A stretch of 64,000 bases of DNA from Microbacterium sp. LCT-H2 (GTDB lineage Bacteria; Actinomycetota; Actinomycetes; Actinomycetales; Microbacteriaceae), in assembly GCF_001866135.1 (NCBI RefSeq), contig NZ_MODW01000001.1:1-64000 (forward strand). The letters are read 5' to 3'. This document shows, piece by piece, positions 42,253-49,616 of the stretch. How positions within the stretch are numbered: position 1 is the stretch's first letter; each line of letters opens with the position of its first letter. The translations under genes and the position numbers were made by a program. The notes beneath the pieces were generated by a model, which worked only from the letters and a program-made list of their open reading frames with translations, was not told where the DNA came from and made no database searches.

Positions 42253-44379
42253 TCAGCCGCGCAGGCCGAGCGCGAACGGCAGCACGGCCGTGGCCCCGGC
42301 TTGCCGCACCGCGCGCGCTGCGACCGTCAGGGTCCAGCGACTGTCGATGAGGTCGTCGACGAGCAAGACCGGACCGGCGGGGACCTCGAGATGCGCCGCG
42401 TCGAACCGGTCCCACACCCCCGCGAGCCGGAACACGCTGTTCCCGCCCGCCTGCCCCGACGGCCCTCCGCCCCGCCACTCCAGCGCGCCGAGGTACGGCA
42501 GCCGCCCGATCTCGGACAGCCCGCGGGCGAGGGAGTCGACGAGCTGCGGATGCGACCGCGACGGCATCGCGATCACGGCCACCGGCCGCTCCGCCCAGCC
42601 CCACCCGGCGAGCACGCGCACGCACGCCTGCAGCAGCGCCGGGCTGATCGGGGCGTCCGGGGCGCCTGCCGCGAAGACCTCGCGCAGCGTGCCGCCCCAG
42701 CCGAGGTCGGTGAGCCGGGCGAGGGCACGTCCCTCATCGGCCTGCTCCCCCGCGGGGATGCGGCCACGCACCGGCACATCGAGGCGGTCGGCCCCTGTCG
42801 GCCACGCGCGACGCGGTTCGACCGGCACGCCGACCCGGTCGAGGGAGGCCGCCGCCTGCACGCTCGCCGTCTGCGCGACCTCCGCCGGGAACCACACGCC
42901 CGCGCAGTTGTCGCACCGGCCGCAGGGAGCCGCGGTGTCGTCGTCGAGAGCCCGCTGCAGGAAGGCCATGCGGCAGCCGTCCGTGCGCTCGTACTCGAGC
43001 ATGTGCTCCTGTTCCGCCACCCGCTCGGCGGCGATGCGCTCGTAGCGCTCGGCGTCGTACGTCCACGGCTGTCCCGTCGCGACCCACCCACCCTGCACCC
43101 GACGCACGGCACCATCCACGTCGAGCACCTTCAGCAGCAGCTCGAGCGGCGTGCGGCGGATGTCGACGAGGGCCTCCAGCGCCGGCGTCGAGATCGGGCT
43201 GTCGCCGAGCGCCGCGATCACCCGTTCCGCACGCTCCCGATCGGGCATCGACGCGGTCGCGAAGTAGTGCCAGATCTCGCGGTCTTCGACACCGGGGAGC
43301 AGGAGCACGTCGGCGCTCTCGCTGGCACGCCCCGCTCGTCCCACCTGCTGGTAGTACGCCACGGGTGAGGACGGGGCTCCGAGGTGGACGACGAACCCGA
43401 GGTCCGGCTTGTCGAACCCCATGCCGAGGGCGCTGGTGGCCACGAGTGCCTTCACCTCGTTGCGCTTGAGCATGCCCTCCGACTCCGCACGCTCCTCGGG
43501 GTCGGTCTGCCCCGTATAGGCGCGCACGTCGTGGCCGTGGTCGCGCAGGAACCGCGCGGTGTCGACCGCCGCCGCCACCGTCAGCGTGTAGATGATCCCG
43601 CTGCCGGGGAGGTCGTCGAGGTGGCTGAGCAGCCAGGCCAGGCGGCTCGCCGAGTCCTTGAGGCGGAGCACGCCGAGCCGCAGCGAGGTGCGGGCGAGCG
43701 GCCCGCGGATCGTGAGCACGGGCACCGCCTCCGCTCCGCCCGCGCCACCAGGCAGCGCCCCGAGCTGCTCGGCCACGTCGGCCACCACGCGGGAGTTCGC
43801 CGTCGCGGTCGTCGCCAGCACCGGCACGTCGGCGGGCATCTGCGCGATGAGGTCGCGCAGTCGGCGGTAGTCCGGGCGGAAGTCGTGCCCCCAGTCGCTG
43901 ATGCAGTGCGCCTCGTCGACGACGAGCATGCCGAGCCGCGCCACCAGCGCGGGCAGCTGCTCCTCACGGAAGGCCGGGTTGTTCAACCGCTCCGGCGAGA
44001 CGAGCAGCACGTCCACGTCGTCTCCGGCGAGCCGCTCCTGCACCTCCGCCCACTCGTGGGCGTTGGTCGAGTTGATCGCCACGGCGCGCACGCCCGCCCG
44101 CTCGGCCGCGGCGATCTGGTCGCGCATGAGCGCCAGGAGCGGAGAGACGAGCACGGTGGGGCCGGCCCCCTGCCGGCGGCGGAGCAGCGTCGCGACGAAG
44201 TACACCGCCGACTTCCCCCACCCCGTGCGCTGCACCACGAGCGCGCGGCGACGCCCCTCCACCAGCGCCTCGATCGCCTCGAACTGGCCGGCATGGAAGT
44301 CGACGTCGGGACGGCCGACGAGTTCGCCGAGAGCGGCGCGGGCGGCCTCACGGAGGGGCACGGCAGTCGGGGAGGTCAT
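42253..44379 (-). CDS. RecQ family DNA helicase fused to a C-terminal phosphoribosyltransferase-like domain
   Basis: The 708-residue protein has an SF2 helicase core (about 30-400), with a Walker A variant RTGWGKS, the DEAH box VVDEAHCISDWGHDFRPDY and motif VI QVGRAGRASE. A RecQ zinc region follows (about 455-490, Cys in DGCRMAF and PCGRCDNC). The C-terminal part (about 590-708) looks like a type-I phosphoribosyltransferase fold, with VLLVDDLIDSRWTLTVAARA at the PRPP loop. No HRDC domain is visible. It would unwind recombination or repair intermediates; the role of the fused domain is unknown. ATG 44379 was used; a GTG three codons earlier is possible. It converges with the IclR gene, nine bases away. 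Confidence 0.88.
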   Translation of the reverse strand: MTSPTAVPLREAARAALGELVGRPDVDFHAGQFEAIEALVEGRRRALVVQRTGWGKSAVYFVATLLRRRQGAGPTVLVSPLLALMRDQIAAAERAGVRAVAINSTNAHEWAEVQERLAGDDVDVLLVSPERLNNPAFREEQLPALVARLGMLVVDEAHCISDWGHDFRPDYRRLRDLIAQMPADVPVLATTATANSRVVADVAEQLGALPGGAGGAEAVPVLTIRGPLARTSLRLGVLRLKDSASRLAWLLSHLDDLPGSGIIYTLTVAAAVDTARFLRDHGHDVRAYTGQTDPEERAESEGMLKRNEVKALVATSALGMGFDKPDLGFVVHLGAPSSPVAYYQQVGRAGRASESADVLLLPGVEDREIWHYFATASMPDRERAERVIAALGDSPISTPALEALVDIRRTPLELLLKVLDVDGAVRRVQGGWVATGQPWTYDAERYERIAAERVAEQEHMLEYERTDGCRMAFLQRALDDDTAAPCGRCDNCAGVWFPAEVAQTASVQAAASLDRVGVPVEPRRAWPTGADRLDVPVRGRIPAGEQADEGRALARLTDLGWGGTLREVFAAGAPDAPISPALLQACVRVLAGWGWAERPVAVIAMPSRSHPQLVDSLARGLSEIGRLPYLGALEWRGGGPSGQAGGNSVFRLAGVWDRFDAAHLEVPAGPVLLVDDLIDSRWTLTVAARAVRQAGATAVLPFALGLRG

Positions 44380-44468
44380 ACCGTCCACTCTGCCGCAGAC
44401 CTCCGACAGGACTCCGACCGCCGCCCGGTCTCGGTGGATGACCGCCGTGGAGGCCGTAGCGTGGAGGA

Positions 44469-44888
44469 ATGATCACCCGCGAACTCGCCGTCGCGCTTCG
44501 CGATGCCGGTCTGAACTGGAAGCCCACGGAGGGTGACCGCTTCCAGCTCGATCTGCCGGACGAGGTGGAGCTGGAGGCGGAGGCCGACGTCTTCACGGTC
44601 AGCGCGATGACCATCGAGGCGCGGCAGACGCCGGCCGGGACGGATCTCGCCTTCAACGGCACGACGGAGTGGGCGCTCGACGCCGTGACGCTCGCCGATG
44701 CGGTGTGGCTGCCGCGCGAGGACCAGCTGCGCGACCTGCTCCGCGGGACGTTCCGCGCCCTCACCCGCCTCCCCGACACGTTCCGCGTCGAGATCGAGCT
44801 CGGCGGCGCTCCCCTGTGGTTCGAGCACCCGGACCCGGCGGAGGCCTACGGCCGCGCGCTGCTGGCGCTGATCTCGCGCTCCCGCTGA
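44469..44888 (+). CDS. Conserved hypothetical protein
   Basis: The 139-residue protein begins MITRELAVALRDAGLNWKP and has an alpha/beta make-up, ending EAYGRALLALISRSR. It has no signal peptide, membrane helix or recognisable catalytic motif. I do not recognise the family with confidence; I recall similar short cytosolic proteins in other Microbacteriaceae. It stands alone between the divergent RecQ-like gene and the paaA promoter. The coding call rests on a good start (GTGGAGGA then ATG), normal codon bias and a clean stop. Confidence 0.65.
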   Translation: MITRELAVALRDAGLNWKPTEGDRFQLDLPDEVELEAEADVFTVSAMTIEARQTPAGTDLAFNGTTEWALDAVTLADAVWLPREDQLRDLLRGTFRALTRLPDTFRVEIELGGAPLWFEHPDPAEAYGRALLALISRSR

Positions 44889-44897
44889 CACGCCCTG

Positions 44898-44926
44898 TTG
44901 AATCGGGCCGTCGCGTGTGTCAGAAT
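44898..44926 (+). promoter_or_regulatory. Candidate paaABCDE promoter
   Basis: TTGAAT (44898-44903) and CAGAAT (44921-44926) are separated by 17 bases and resemble -35 and -10 elements. The -10 overlaps the left end of the PaaR-type operator, so repressor binding would block RNA polymerase. The paaA ATG is 50 bases further on. Confidence 0.5.
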
Positions 44927-44945
44927 TACCTAACGATCGGTCAGT
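44924..44945. promoter_or_regulatory. PaaR-type operator upstream of paaABCDE
   Basis: AATTACCT, six bases (AACGAT), CGGTCAGT is the fourth copy of the 22-base pattern, with two mismatches in the left half. It is nearly identical to the site at 28141-28162 upstream of the thiolase operon, differing by one base in the spacer. Confidence 0.82.
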
Positions 44946-44975
44946 AAAGAAGGACCGGAGCCCGAGGAGTCGACG

Positions 44976-45962
44976 ATGACCAGTCCCGCAGACCTGTCCC
45001 TCGTGGACGGCGAGACCTCCGACGAGGAACGCCTGTTCGACGAGCTGATCGCGAACGAGCAGCGCATCGAGCCGCGCGACTGGATGCCCGAGGCCTATCG
45101 CAAGACGCTCATCCGGCAGATCTCCCAGCACGCCCACTCCGAGATCATCGGCATGCAGCCCGAGGGCAACTGGATCACCCGCGCCCCGAGCCTCAAGCGC
45201 AAGGCGATCCTCATGGCGAAGGTGCAGGACGAGGCCGGGCACGGGCTCTACCTCTACTCCGCCGCGCAGACCCTCGGCATCACCCGCGACGAGATGATGG
45301 ACCAGCTCATCTCCGGCACGGCGAAGTACTCGTCGATCTTCAACTACCCCACCCCCACCTGGGCCGACATGGGCGCGATCGGCTGGCTCGTCGACGGCGC
45401 CGCGATCTGCAACCAGGTGCCGCTGTGCCGCGCCTCCTACGGTCCCTACGGGCGCGCGATGGTGCGCATCTGCAAGGAGGAGTCGTTCCACCAGCGCCAG
45501 GGGTTCGAGATCCTGCTCTCGCTCATGCGCGGCACCGACGAGCAGCGGCAGATGGCGCAGGACGCGGTGGACCGCTGGTACTGGCCGAGCCTGGCGATGT
45601 TCGGGCCGCCCGACGACCAGTCCCCCAACTCCGCCCAGTCGATGGCGTGGAAGATCAAGCGCTTCTCCAACGACGAGCTGCGTCAGCGGTTCGTCGGCAT
45701 GCTCGTGCCGCAGGCCGAGATCCTCGGCGTCACCCTCCCCGACCCGGACCTGCGGTTCGACGAGGAGACCGGTCGCTACGAGATGGGCGAGATCGACTGG
45801 GACGAGTTCTTCCAGGTGCTGCGCGGCAACGGCCCGTGCAACGCCGAGCGTCTGGAGCGCCGCCGCACGGCGCACGACGAGGGCGCGTGGGTGCGGGAGG
45901 CCGCCGCGGAGTACGCCCGCAAGCAGCGTTCCCGCCTGACCCCTGAAGGGGCGGTGGCGTGA
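44976..45962 (+). CDS. paaA: 1,2-phenylacetyl-CoA epoxidase subunit A (catalytic)
   Basis: The 328-residue diiron subunit has ligand motifs Glu86-xx-His89 (DEAGH) and Glu169-xx-His172 (EESFH), with Glu56 as a further candidate, in the expected four-helix arrangement. It inserts one oxygen atom into the aromatic ring of phenylacetyl-CoA to give the 1,2-epoxide, with PaaC as structural partner and PaaE as reductase. The length matches the family (about 310-330). It heads paaABCDE, and its stop overlaps the paaB start. Four-base overlaps in the rest of the operon suggest tight translational coupling. Confidence 0.96.
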   Translation: MTSPADLSLVDGETSDEERLFDELIANEQRIEPRDWMPEAYRKTLIRQISQHAHSEIIGMQPEGNWITRAPSLKRKAILMAKVQDEAGHGLYLYSAAQTLGITRDEMMDQLISGTAKYSSIFNYPTPTWADMGAIGWLVDGAAICNQVPLCRASYGPYGRAMVRICKEESFHQRQGFEILLSLMRGTDEQRQMAQDAVDRWYWPSLAMFGPPDDQSPNSAQSMAWKIKRFSNDELRQRFVGMLVPQAEILGVTLPDPDLRFDEETGRYEMGEIDWDEFFQVLRGNGPCNAERLERRRTAHDEGAWVREAAAEYARKQRSRLTPEGAVA

Positions 45963-46267
45963 TGGCGACCCCCGGACACGTCGAACACGAACCGTGGCCC
46001 CTGTGGGAGATCTTCGTGCGGGCGAACCGCGGGCTGAGCCACGTGCACGTCGGCTCGCTGCACGCCCCCGACGCCGACATGGCCATCCGCAACGCGCGCG
46101 ACCTCTACACCCGCCGGGGCGAGGGCGTGTCGATCTGGGCGGTCCCCGCCGAGGCGATCACCACGAGCGACCCCGATGCCAAGGGGGCGTACTTCGAGAG
46201 TCCCGCCGGCAAGAACTACCGGCACGCGGTGTACTACACCGCCTCCGAGGGGGTGCCGCACCTGTGA
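45962..46267 (+). CDS. paaB: 1,2-phenylacetyl-CoA epoxidase subunit B
   Basis: The 101-residue subunit begins [20 protein letters not shown] and has GLSHVHVGSLHAPDADMAIRNARDLYTRR, the typical PaaB core. It bridges PaaAC heterodimers in the epoxidase complex and is needed for activity but has no catalytic residues. The ATG at 45962 overlaps the paaA stop as TGATG; a GTG just before it is possible. GAAGGGG lies upstream. Confidence 0.95.
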   Translation: MATPGHVEHEPWPLWEIFVRANRGLSHVHVGSLHAPDADMAIRNARDLYTRRGEGVSIWAVPAEAITTSDPDAKGAYFESPAGKNYRHAVYYTASEGVPHL

Positions 46268-47154
46268 CCCTTCGACAAGCTCAGGGACCCAGCCAGGCTC
46301 CGGGAACCGGCTCCGCTCAGGTGGTCGGCGACGTCCACGGGGAGGCACACGGCGACGTCTCCGTCGACGAGCTGAGGCTCAGCGAGGAACTGGCCGGCGC
46401 GGGCACGACCGCGGCGAGCGCCGACATCGCCGAGTACGCCCTGTGGCTCGGCGACGACGCCCTCATCCTGTCGCAGCAGCTCGGCGCCTGGATCTCCCGG
46501 GCCCCTGAGCTGGAGGAGGACGTGGCGCTCGGCAACATCGCCCTCGACCTGCTCGGCCACGCGCGCTCCTTCCTGCACTTCGCGGGCACGTGGGACGGCC
46601 GTTCCGAAGACGACCTCGCGTACTTCCGAGACGAGCCGGAGTTCCGCAGCGCCTGGATCATGGAGCAGCCGAACGGCGACTTCGCGCAGACCATCGCCCG
46701 ACAGCTCGTCGCCTCGGTCTACCTGGTGGAGCTGTACACCGCCCTCCGTGCGAGCACCGAGCCAACGTTCGCCGCGATCGCGGAGAAGGCGCTCAAGGAG
46801 GTCGACTACCACCGCGACCACGCCGTGCAGTGGGTGCTGCGCCTCGCGGGCGGCACGGAGGAGTCGCGGCGGCGGATGATCCGTGCCCTCACGGACGTGT
46901 GGCCCTACGTCGACGAGCTCTTCCGCGACGAATCCCTGATCGATCGACTGGGCGACGTCGCCGTGCGCCCGTCGACCCTCCGTGCACCGTTCGACGCGGT
47001 CATCGCCACCGTCTTCGCGGAGGCCGAGCTCACCGTCCCGCAGGTGTCGGCGTCGGCGGCGGGCGGCCGGAACGGCGCGCACGCGACCCCGCTCGGGCAC
47101 ATCCTCGCCGAGATGCAGGTGCTGGCGCGACGGCACCCGGGGGCGTCATGGTGA
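46264..47154 (+). CDS. paaC: 1,2-phenylacetyl-CoA epoxidase subunit C (structural)
   Basis: The 296-residue subunit shows the degenerate diiron-like four-helix fold of PaaC: EYALWLGDDALILSQQLGAW, NIALDLLGHARSFLHFAG and EVDYHRDHAVQWVLRLAGG. It supports PaaA and helps form the CoA-binding surface. The reading frame begins with GTG at 46264, overlapping the paaB stop. Its first codons (TLRQAQGP) are encoded by a dispersed repeat, which gives an N-terminal extension unlike the family. A GTG at 46321 is an alternative start that would omit it but has no clear ribosome-binding site. Confidence 0.93.
   Translation: MTLRQAQGPSQAPGTGSAQVVGDVHGEAHGDVSVDELRLSEELAGAGTTAASADIAEYALWLGDDALILSQQLGAWISRAPELEEDVALGNIALDLLGHARSFLHFAGTWDGRSEDDLAYFRDEPEFRSAWIMEQPNGDFAQTIARQLVASVYLVELYTALRASTEPTFAAIAEKALKEVDYHRDHAVQWVLRLAGGTEESRRRMIRALTDVWPYVDELFRDESLIDRLGDVAVRPSTLRAPFDAVIATVFAEAELTVPQVSASAAGGRNGAHATPLGHILAEMQVLARRHPGASW
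46268..46290 (+). repeat. Half copy of the CTTCGACAGGCTCAG dispersed repeat inside the paaC 5' coding region
   Basis: The sequence CCTTCGACAAGCTCAGG, part of a 23-base match running to 46290, differs at one position from the left arm of the palindrome at 6849-6895. It is translated as LRQAQGP at the start of PaaC. The expected right arm is not recognisable downstream. Confidence 0.75.
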
Positions 47155-47651
47155 CCCGGACCACCGCCGACGCGAAGGCCGAGGCGTGGCGGATCGCCGC
47201 CGCCGTGCCGGACCCGGAGGTGCCGGTGCTCACGATCGAGGACCTCGGGGTGCTGCGGGCGGTCGAGCTCCGCGGCGAGCGCGTGGTCGTCGACATCACG
47301 CCGACCTACAGCGGGTGCCCGGCCATGGACACGATCCGCGACGACGTGGTGCTCGCGCTCACGGCCGCCGGGTTCGCCGACGTCGAGGTGCGGCTCGTGC
47401 TCTCCCCCGCGTGGACCACCGACTGGATGAGCGACGCCGGGAAGCAGAAGCTCCGCGCCTACGGGATCGCGCCGCCCAGCGGCCGTGCGGCCGTCCCCGC
47501 CGGTCCGATCCGGCTCGCCCTCAGCGTGCGCTGCCCTCGCTGCGGCTCGCTCGACACCCGTGAGGTCTCCCGCTTCGGCTCGACCTCGTGCAAGGCGCTG
47601 TACGAGTGCCGGGCCTGCCTGGAACCCTTCGATCACTTCAAGGTGCACTGA
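47148..47651 (+). CDS. paaD: Phenylacetyl-CoA epoxidase maturation factor PaaD
   Basis: The 167-residue protein has an N-terminal MIP18/DUF59-type domain (about 10-100), with VPDPEVPVLTIEDLGVLRAV and PTYSGCPAMDTI. A C-terminal Cys cluster follows, with CPRCGS, TSCKALYEC and CRACLEPF, as in PaaD. It is thought to help assemble the iron-sulfur cluster of the PaaE reductase. It overlaps paaC by seven bases, and its stop overlaps the paaE ATG. Confidence 0.94.
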   Translation: MVTRTTADAKAEAWRIAAAVPDPEVPVLTIEDLGVLRAVELRGERVVVDITPTYSGCPAMDTIRDDVVLALTAAGFADVEVRLVLSPAWTTDWMSDAGKQKLRAYGIAPPSGRAAVPAGPIRLALSVRCPRCGSLDTREVSRFGSTSCKALYECRACLEPFDHFKVH

Positions 47652-48814
47652 TGTCGCTGTTCTCCCCCGGCCCGGCGACGACGCCGGCGCCCTCCCCCGC
47701 CTCCCCCGCCCGGGCGCGCGGCCGTGCCCGGTTCCACACGCTCGAGGTCGAGGACGTCCGGCCGCTCACCGAGGACTCCGTCGAGGTGACCTTCACGGTG
47801 CCCGCGGAGCTCGCCGACGACTACGACCACCTCCCCGGGCAGTACGTGGCGCTGCGCACGACGCTGGACGGCGTGGAGGTGCGGCGTTCCTATTCGCTCT
47901 GCCGGGCGCCCGAGCATCGCACCGACGGGGCGCCCACCCGCCTGAGCGTCGCCGTGAAGCGCGACGAGGGCGGGACGTTCTCCACGTGGGCCCAGACCGG
48001 CCTGCACCCGGGCTTCCGCATCGACGTCATGAGCCCCCAGGGCACGTTCACCTCCGGCCTCGACGACCTGGACGAGAAGCACGTCGTCGGCATCGCGGCC
48101 GGCTCCGGGATCACGCCGCTGATGGCTCTCGCGCACACCGTGCTCTCCCGGTCGCAGACCTCGCGGTTCACGCTCCTCTACACGAACCGGTCGACGCTGG
48201 ACGTGATGTTCCTGGAAGACCTCGCCGACCTCAAGGACCGCTACCCGACGAGGCTCACGCTGCACCACGTGCTGTCCCGCGAGCAGCGGACCGCGCCGGT
48301 GCTCTCCGGCCGCATCGACGAGCCCAAACTGCGGACGATCCTCGACGCGCTGATCGACCCGGCCGACGTGGACGAGTGGTTCCTGTGCGGACCGCTCGCG
48401 CTCGTCGACCTCTGCCGGGAGGTGCTGGCCGACGTGGGCGTACCCCGCGAGCACGTGCGCTTCGAGCTGTTCACGACCGGCGACGAGCCGGTGCGGGCCG
48501 CCCGGCCGGTCACGGTGCGCTCGGGCGAGAAGACGGTGCGGATCGAGGTGAACCTCGACGGCGTGTCCTCGACGGTGGAGAGCCCGGTCGCGGCGCGCGA
48601 GTCGGTGCTGAACGCCGCACTGCGGGTGCGGCCGGACGCGCCGTTCGCATGCGCGGGTGGCGTCTGCGGCACCTGCCGCGCGCGCGTGATCGAGGGCAGC
48701 GTCACGATGACCGAGAACTACGCCCTGGAGCCAGACGAGCTGGAGCGCGGCTACGTGCTCACCTGCCAGTCCCATCCGACCAGCGACCGCGTGGTCGTGG
48801 ACTACGACGTCTGA
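47651..48814 (+). CDS. paaE: 1,2-phenylacetyl-CoA epoxidase reductase subunit E
   Basis: The 387-residue reductase has an FAD domain (RRSYSLCRAP at about 78-87) and an NAD(P) domain (IAAGSGITPLMALA). A C-terminal plant-type [2Fe-2S] domain (about 300-387) has Cys ligands in ACAGGVCGTCRARV plus a fourth in VLTCQSHP. It passes electrons from NADPH to the diiron centre of PaaA. A Pro/Ala-rich N-terminus (about 5-24) precedes the FAD domain. The paaG-like gene follows nine bases later and is probably in the same transcript. Confidence 0.95.
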   Translation: MSLFSPGPATTPAPSPASPARARGRARFHTLEVEDVRPLTEDSVEVTFTVPAELADDYDHLPGQYVALRTTLDGVEVRRSYSLCRAPEHRTDGAPTRLSVAVKRDEGGTFSTWAQTGLHPGFRIDVMSPQGTFTSGLDDLDEKHVVGIAAGSGITPLMALAHTVLSRSQTSRFTLLYTNRSTLDVMFLEDLADLKDRYPTRLTLHHVLSREQRTAPVLSGRIDEPKLRTILDALIDPADVDEWFLCGPLALVDLCREVLADVGVPREHVRFELFTTGDEPVRAARPVTVRSGEKTVRIEVNLDGVSSTVESPVAARESVLNAALRVRPDAPFACAGGVCGTCRARVIEGSVTMTENYALEPDELERGYVLTCQSHPTSDRVVVDYDV

Positions 48815-48823
48815 GGAGTCCTG

Positions 48824-49594
48824 ATGATCGATCTCGCCATCGCCGACGACGTCGCCACCGTGGTGCTCGACGCCCCCGCGAAGCTCAACGCCCTGGACGA
48901 GGCCGCCCTCGCGGAGCTCGACGCCGCGTACCGGGATGCCGAGGCCGCCGGGGTGCGCGCGCTGCTGCTCCGCGGTGAAGGGCGGGCGTTCTGCGCCGGT
49001 CGGGACATCTCCGCCGTCGATCCGCGCGACGACGACGTGCTCGGCTACCTCGGCGGGCGGGTGACACCGCTGCTGCAGCGGATGTCCCGCTTCCCGGCGC
49101 CGACGTTCGCCGTCGCGCACGGCGCCTGCCTGGGCGTGGGACTCGGCCTGCTCATCGCGACCGACGTCGTGTACGTCGCCGAGTCCGCGAAGATCGGCTC
49201 CCCGTTCGCCGCACTCGGCGCGACCCTCGACTCCGGCGGGCACGCGCTGTTCCTCGACCGGCTCGGCGCGCACAAGACGCTCGACCTCATCTACACCGGC
49301 CGGCTCATGAGCGGCACCGAAGCCGTGCGCTCGGGGCTCTTCTCCCAGGTGCTCCCGGACGACGAGGTGCAGGCCGCCGCGACGGCCGCTGCGGGGAAGG
49401 CCGCCCACGGCGCCACAGCCGCCTTCCGAGCGAGCAAGGAGCTCGTCGCCCGCATCCGCGACGAACGCCTCACCCTGTGGGAGTCCATCGACGTCGAGAA
49501 CGCGGCGCAGGCCGCCCTGTGCGACACGGAAGACTACCGCGAGGGCTTCGCCGCGTTCCAGGAGAAGCGGAAGCCGGAGTTCCGCGGGCGCTGA
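48824..49594 (+). CDS. paaG: 1,2-epoxyphenylacetyl-CoA isomerase, PaaG-like
   Basis: The 256-residue crotonase lacks the two glutamates of hydratases: the usual PE is replaced by SPFAALG, and the second site reads LDLIYTG. It instead has Asp136 in ATLDSGG, the position I recall for the single catalytic Asp of E. coli PaaG. The oxyanion regions FCAGRDIS and HGACLGVGLGL are intact. PaaG converts the epoxide to the seven-membered oxepin and also shifts the double bond later in the pathway. GGAGTCCTG precedes the ATG, nine bases after paaE, so it is the sixth gene of the operon. Confidence 0.85.
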   Translation: MIDLAIADDVATVVLDAPAKLNALDEAALAELDAAYRDAEAAGVRALLLRGEGRAFCAGRDISAVDPRDDDVLGYLGGRVTPLLQRMSRFPAPTFAVAHGACLGVGLGLLIATDVVYVAESAKIGSPFAALGATLDSGGHALFLDRLGAHKTLDLIYTGRLMSGTEAVRSGLFSQVLPDDEVQAAATAAAGKAAHGATAAFRASKELVARIRDERLTLWESIDVENAAQAALCDTEDYREGFAAFQEKRKPEFRGR

Positions 49595-49616
49595 CCGACG
49601 ATGGCCGGGGCTGCGC

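Noticed and set aside
46268..46290. An insertion-sequence remnant at the paaB/paaC junction
   Set aside because: The match is to the short dispersed palindrome arm, with no target duplication or transposase sequence.
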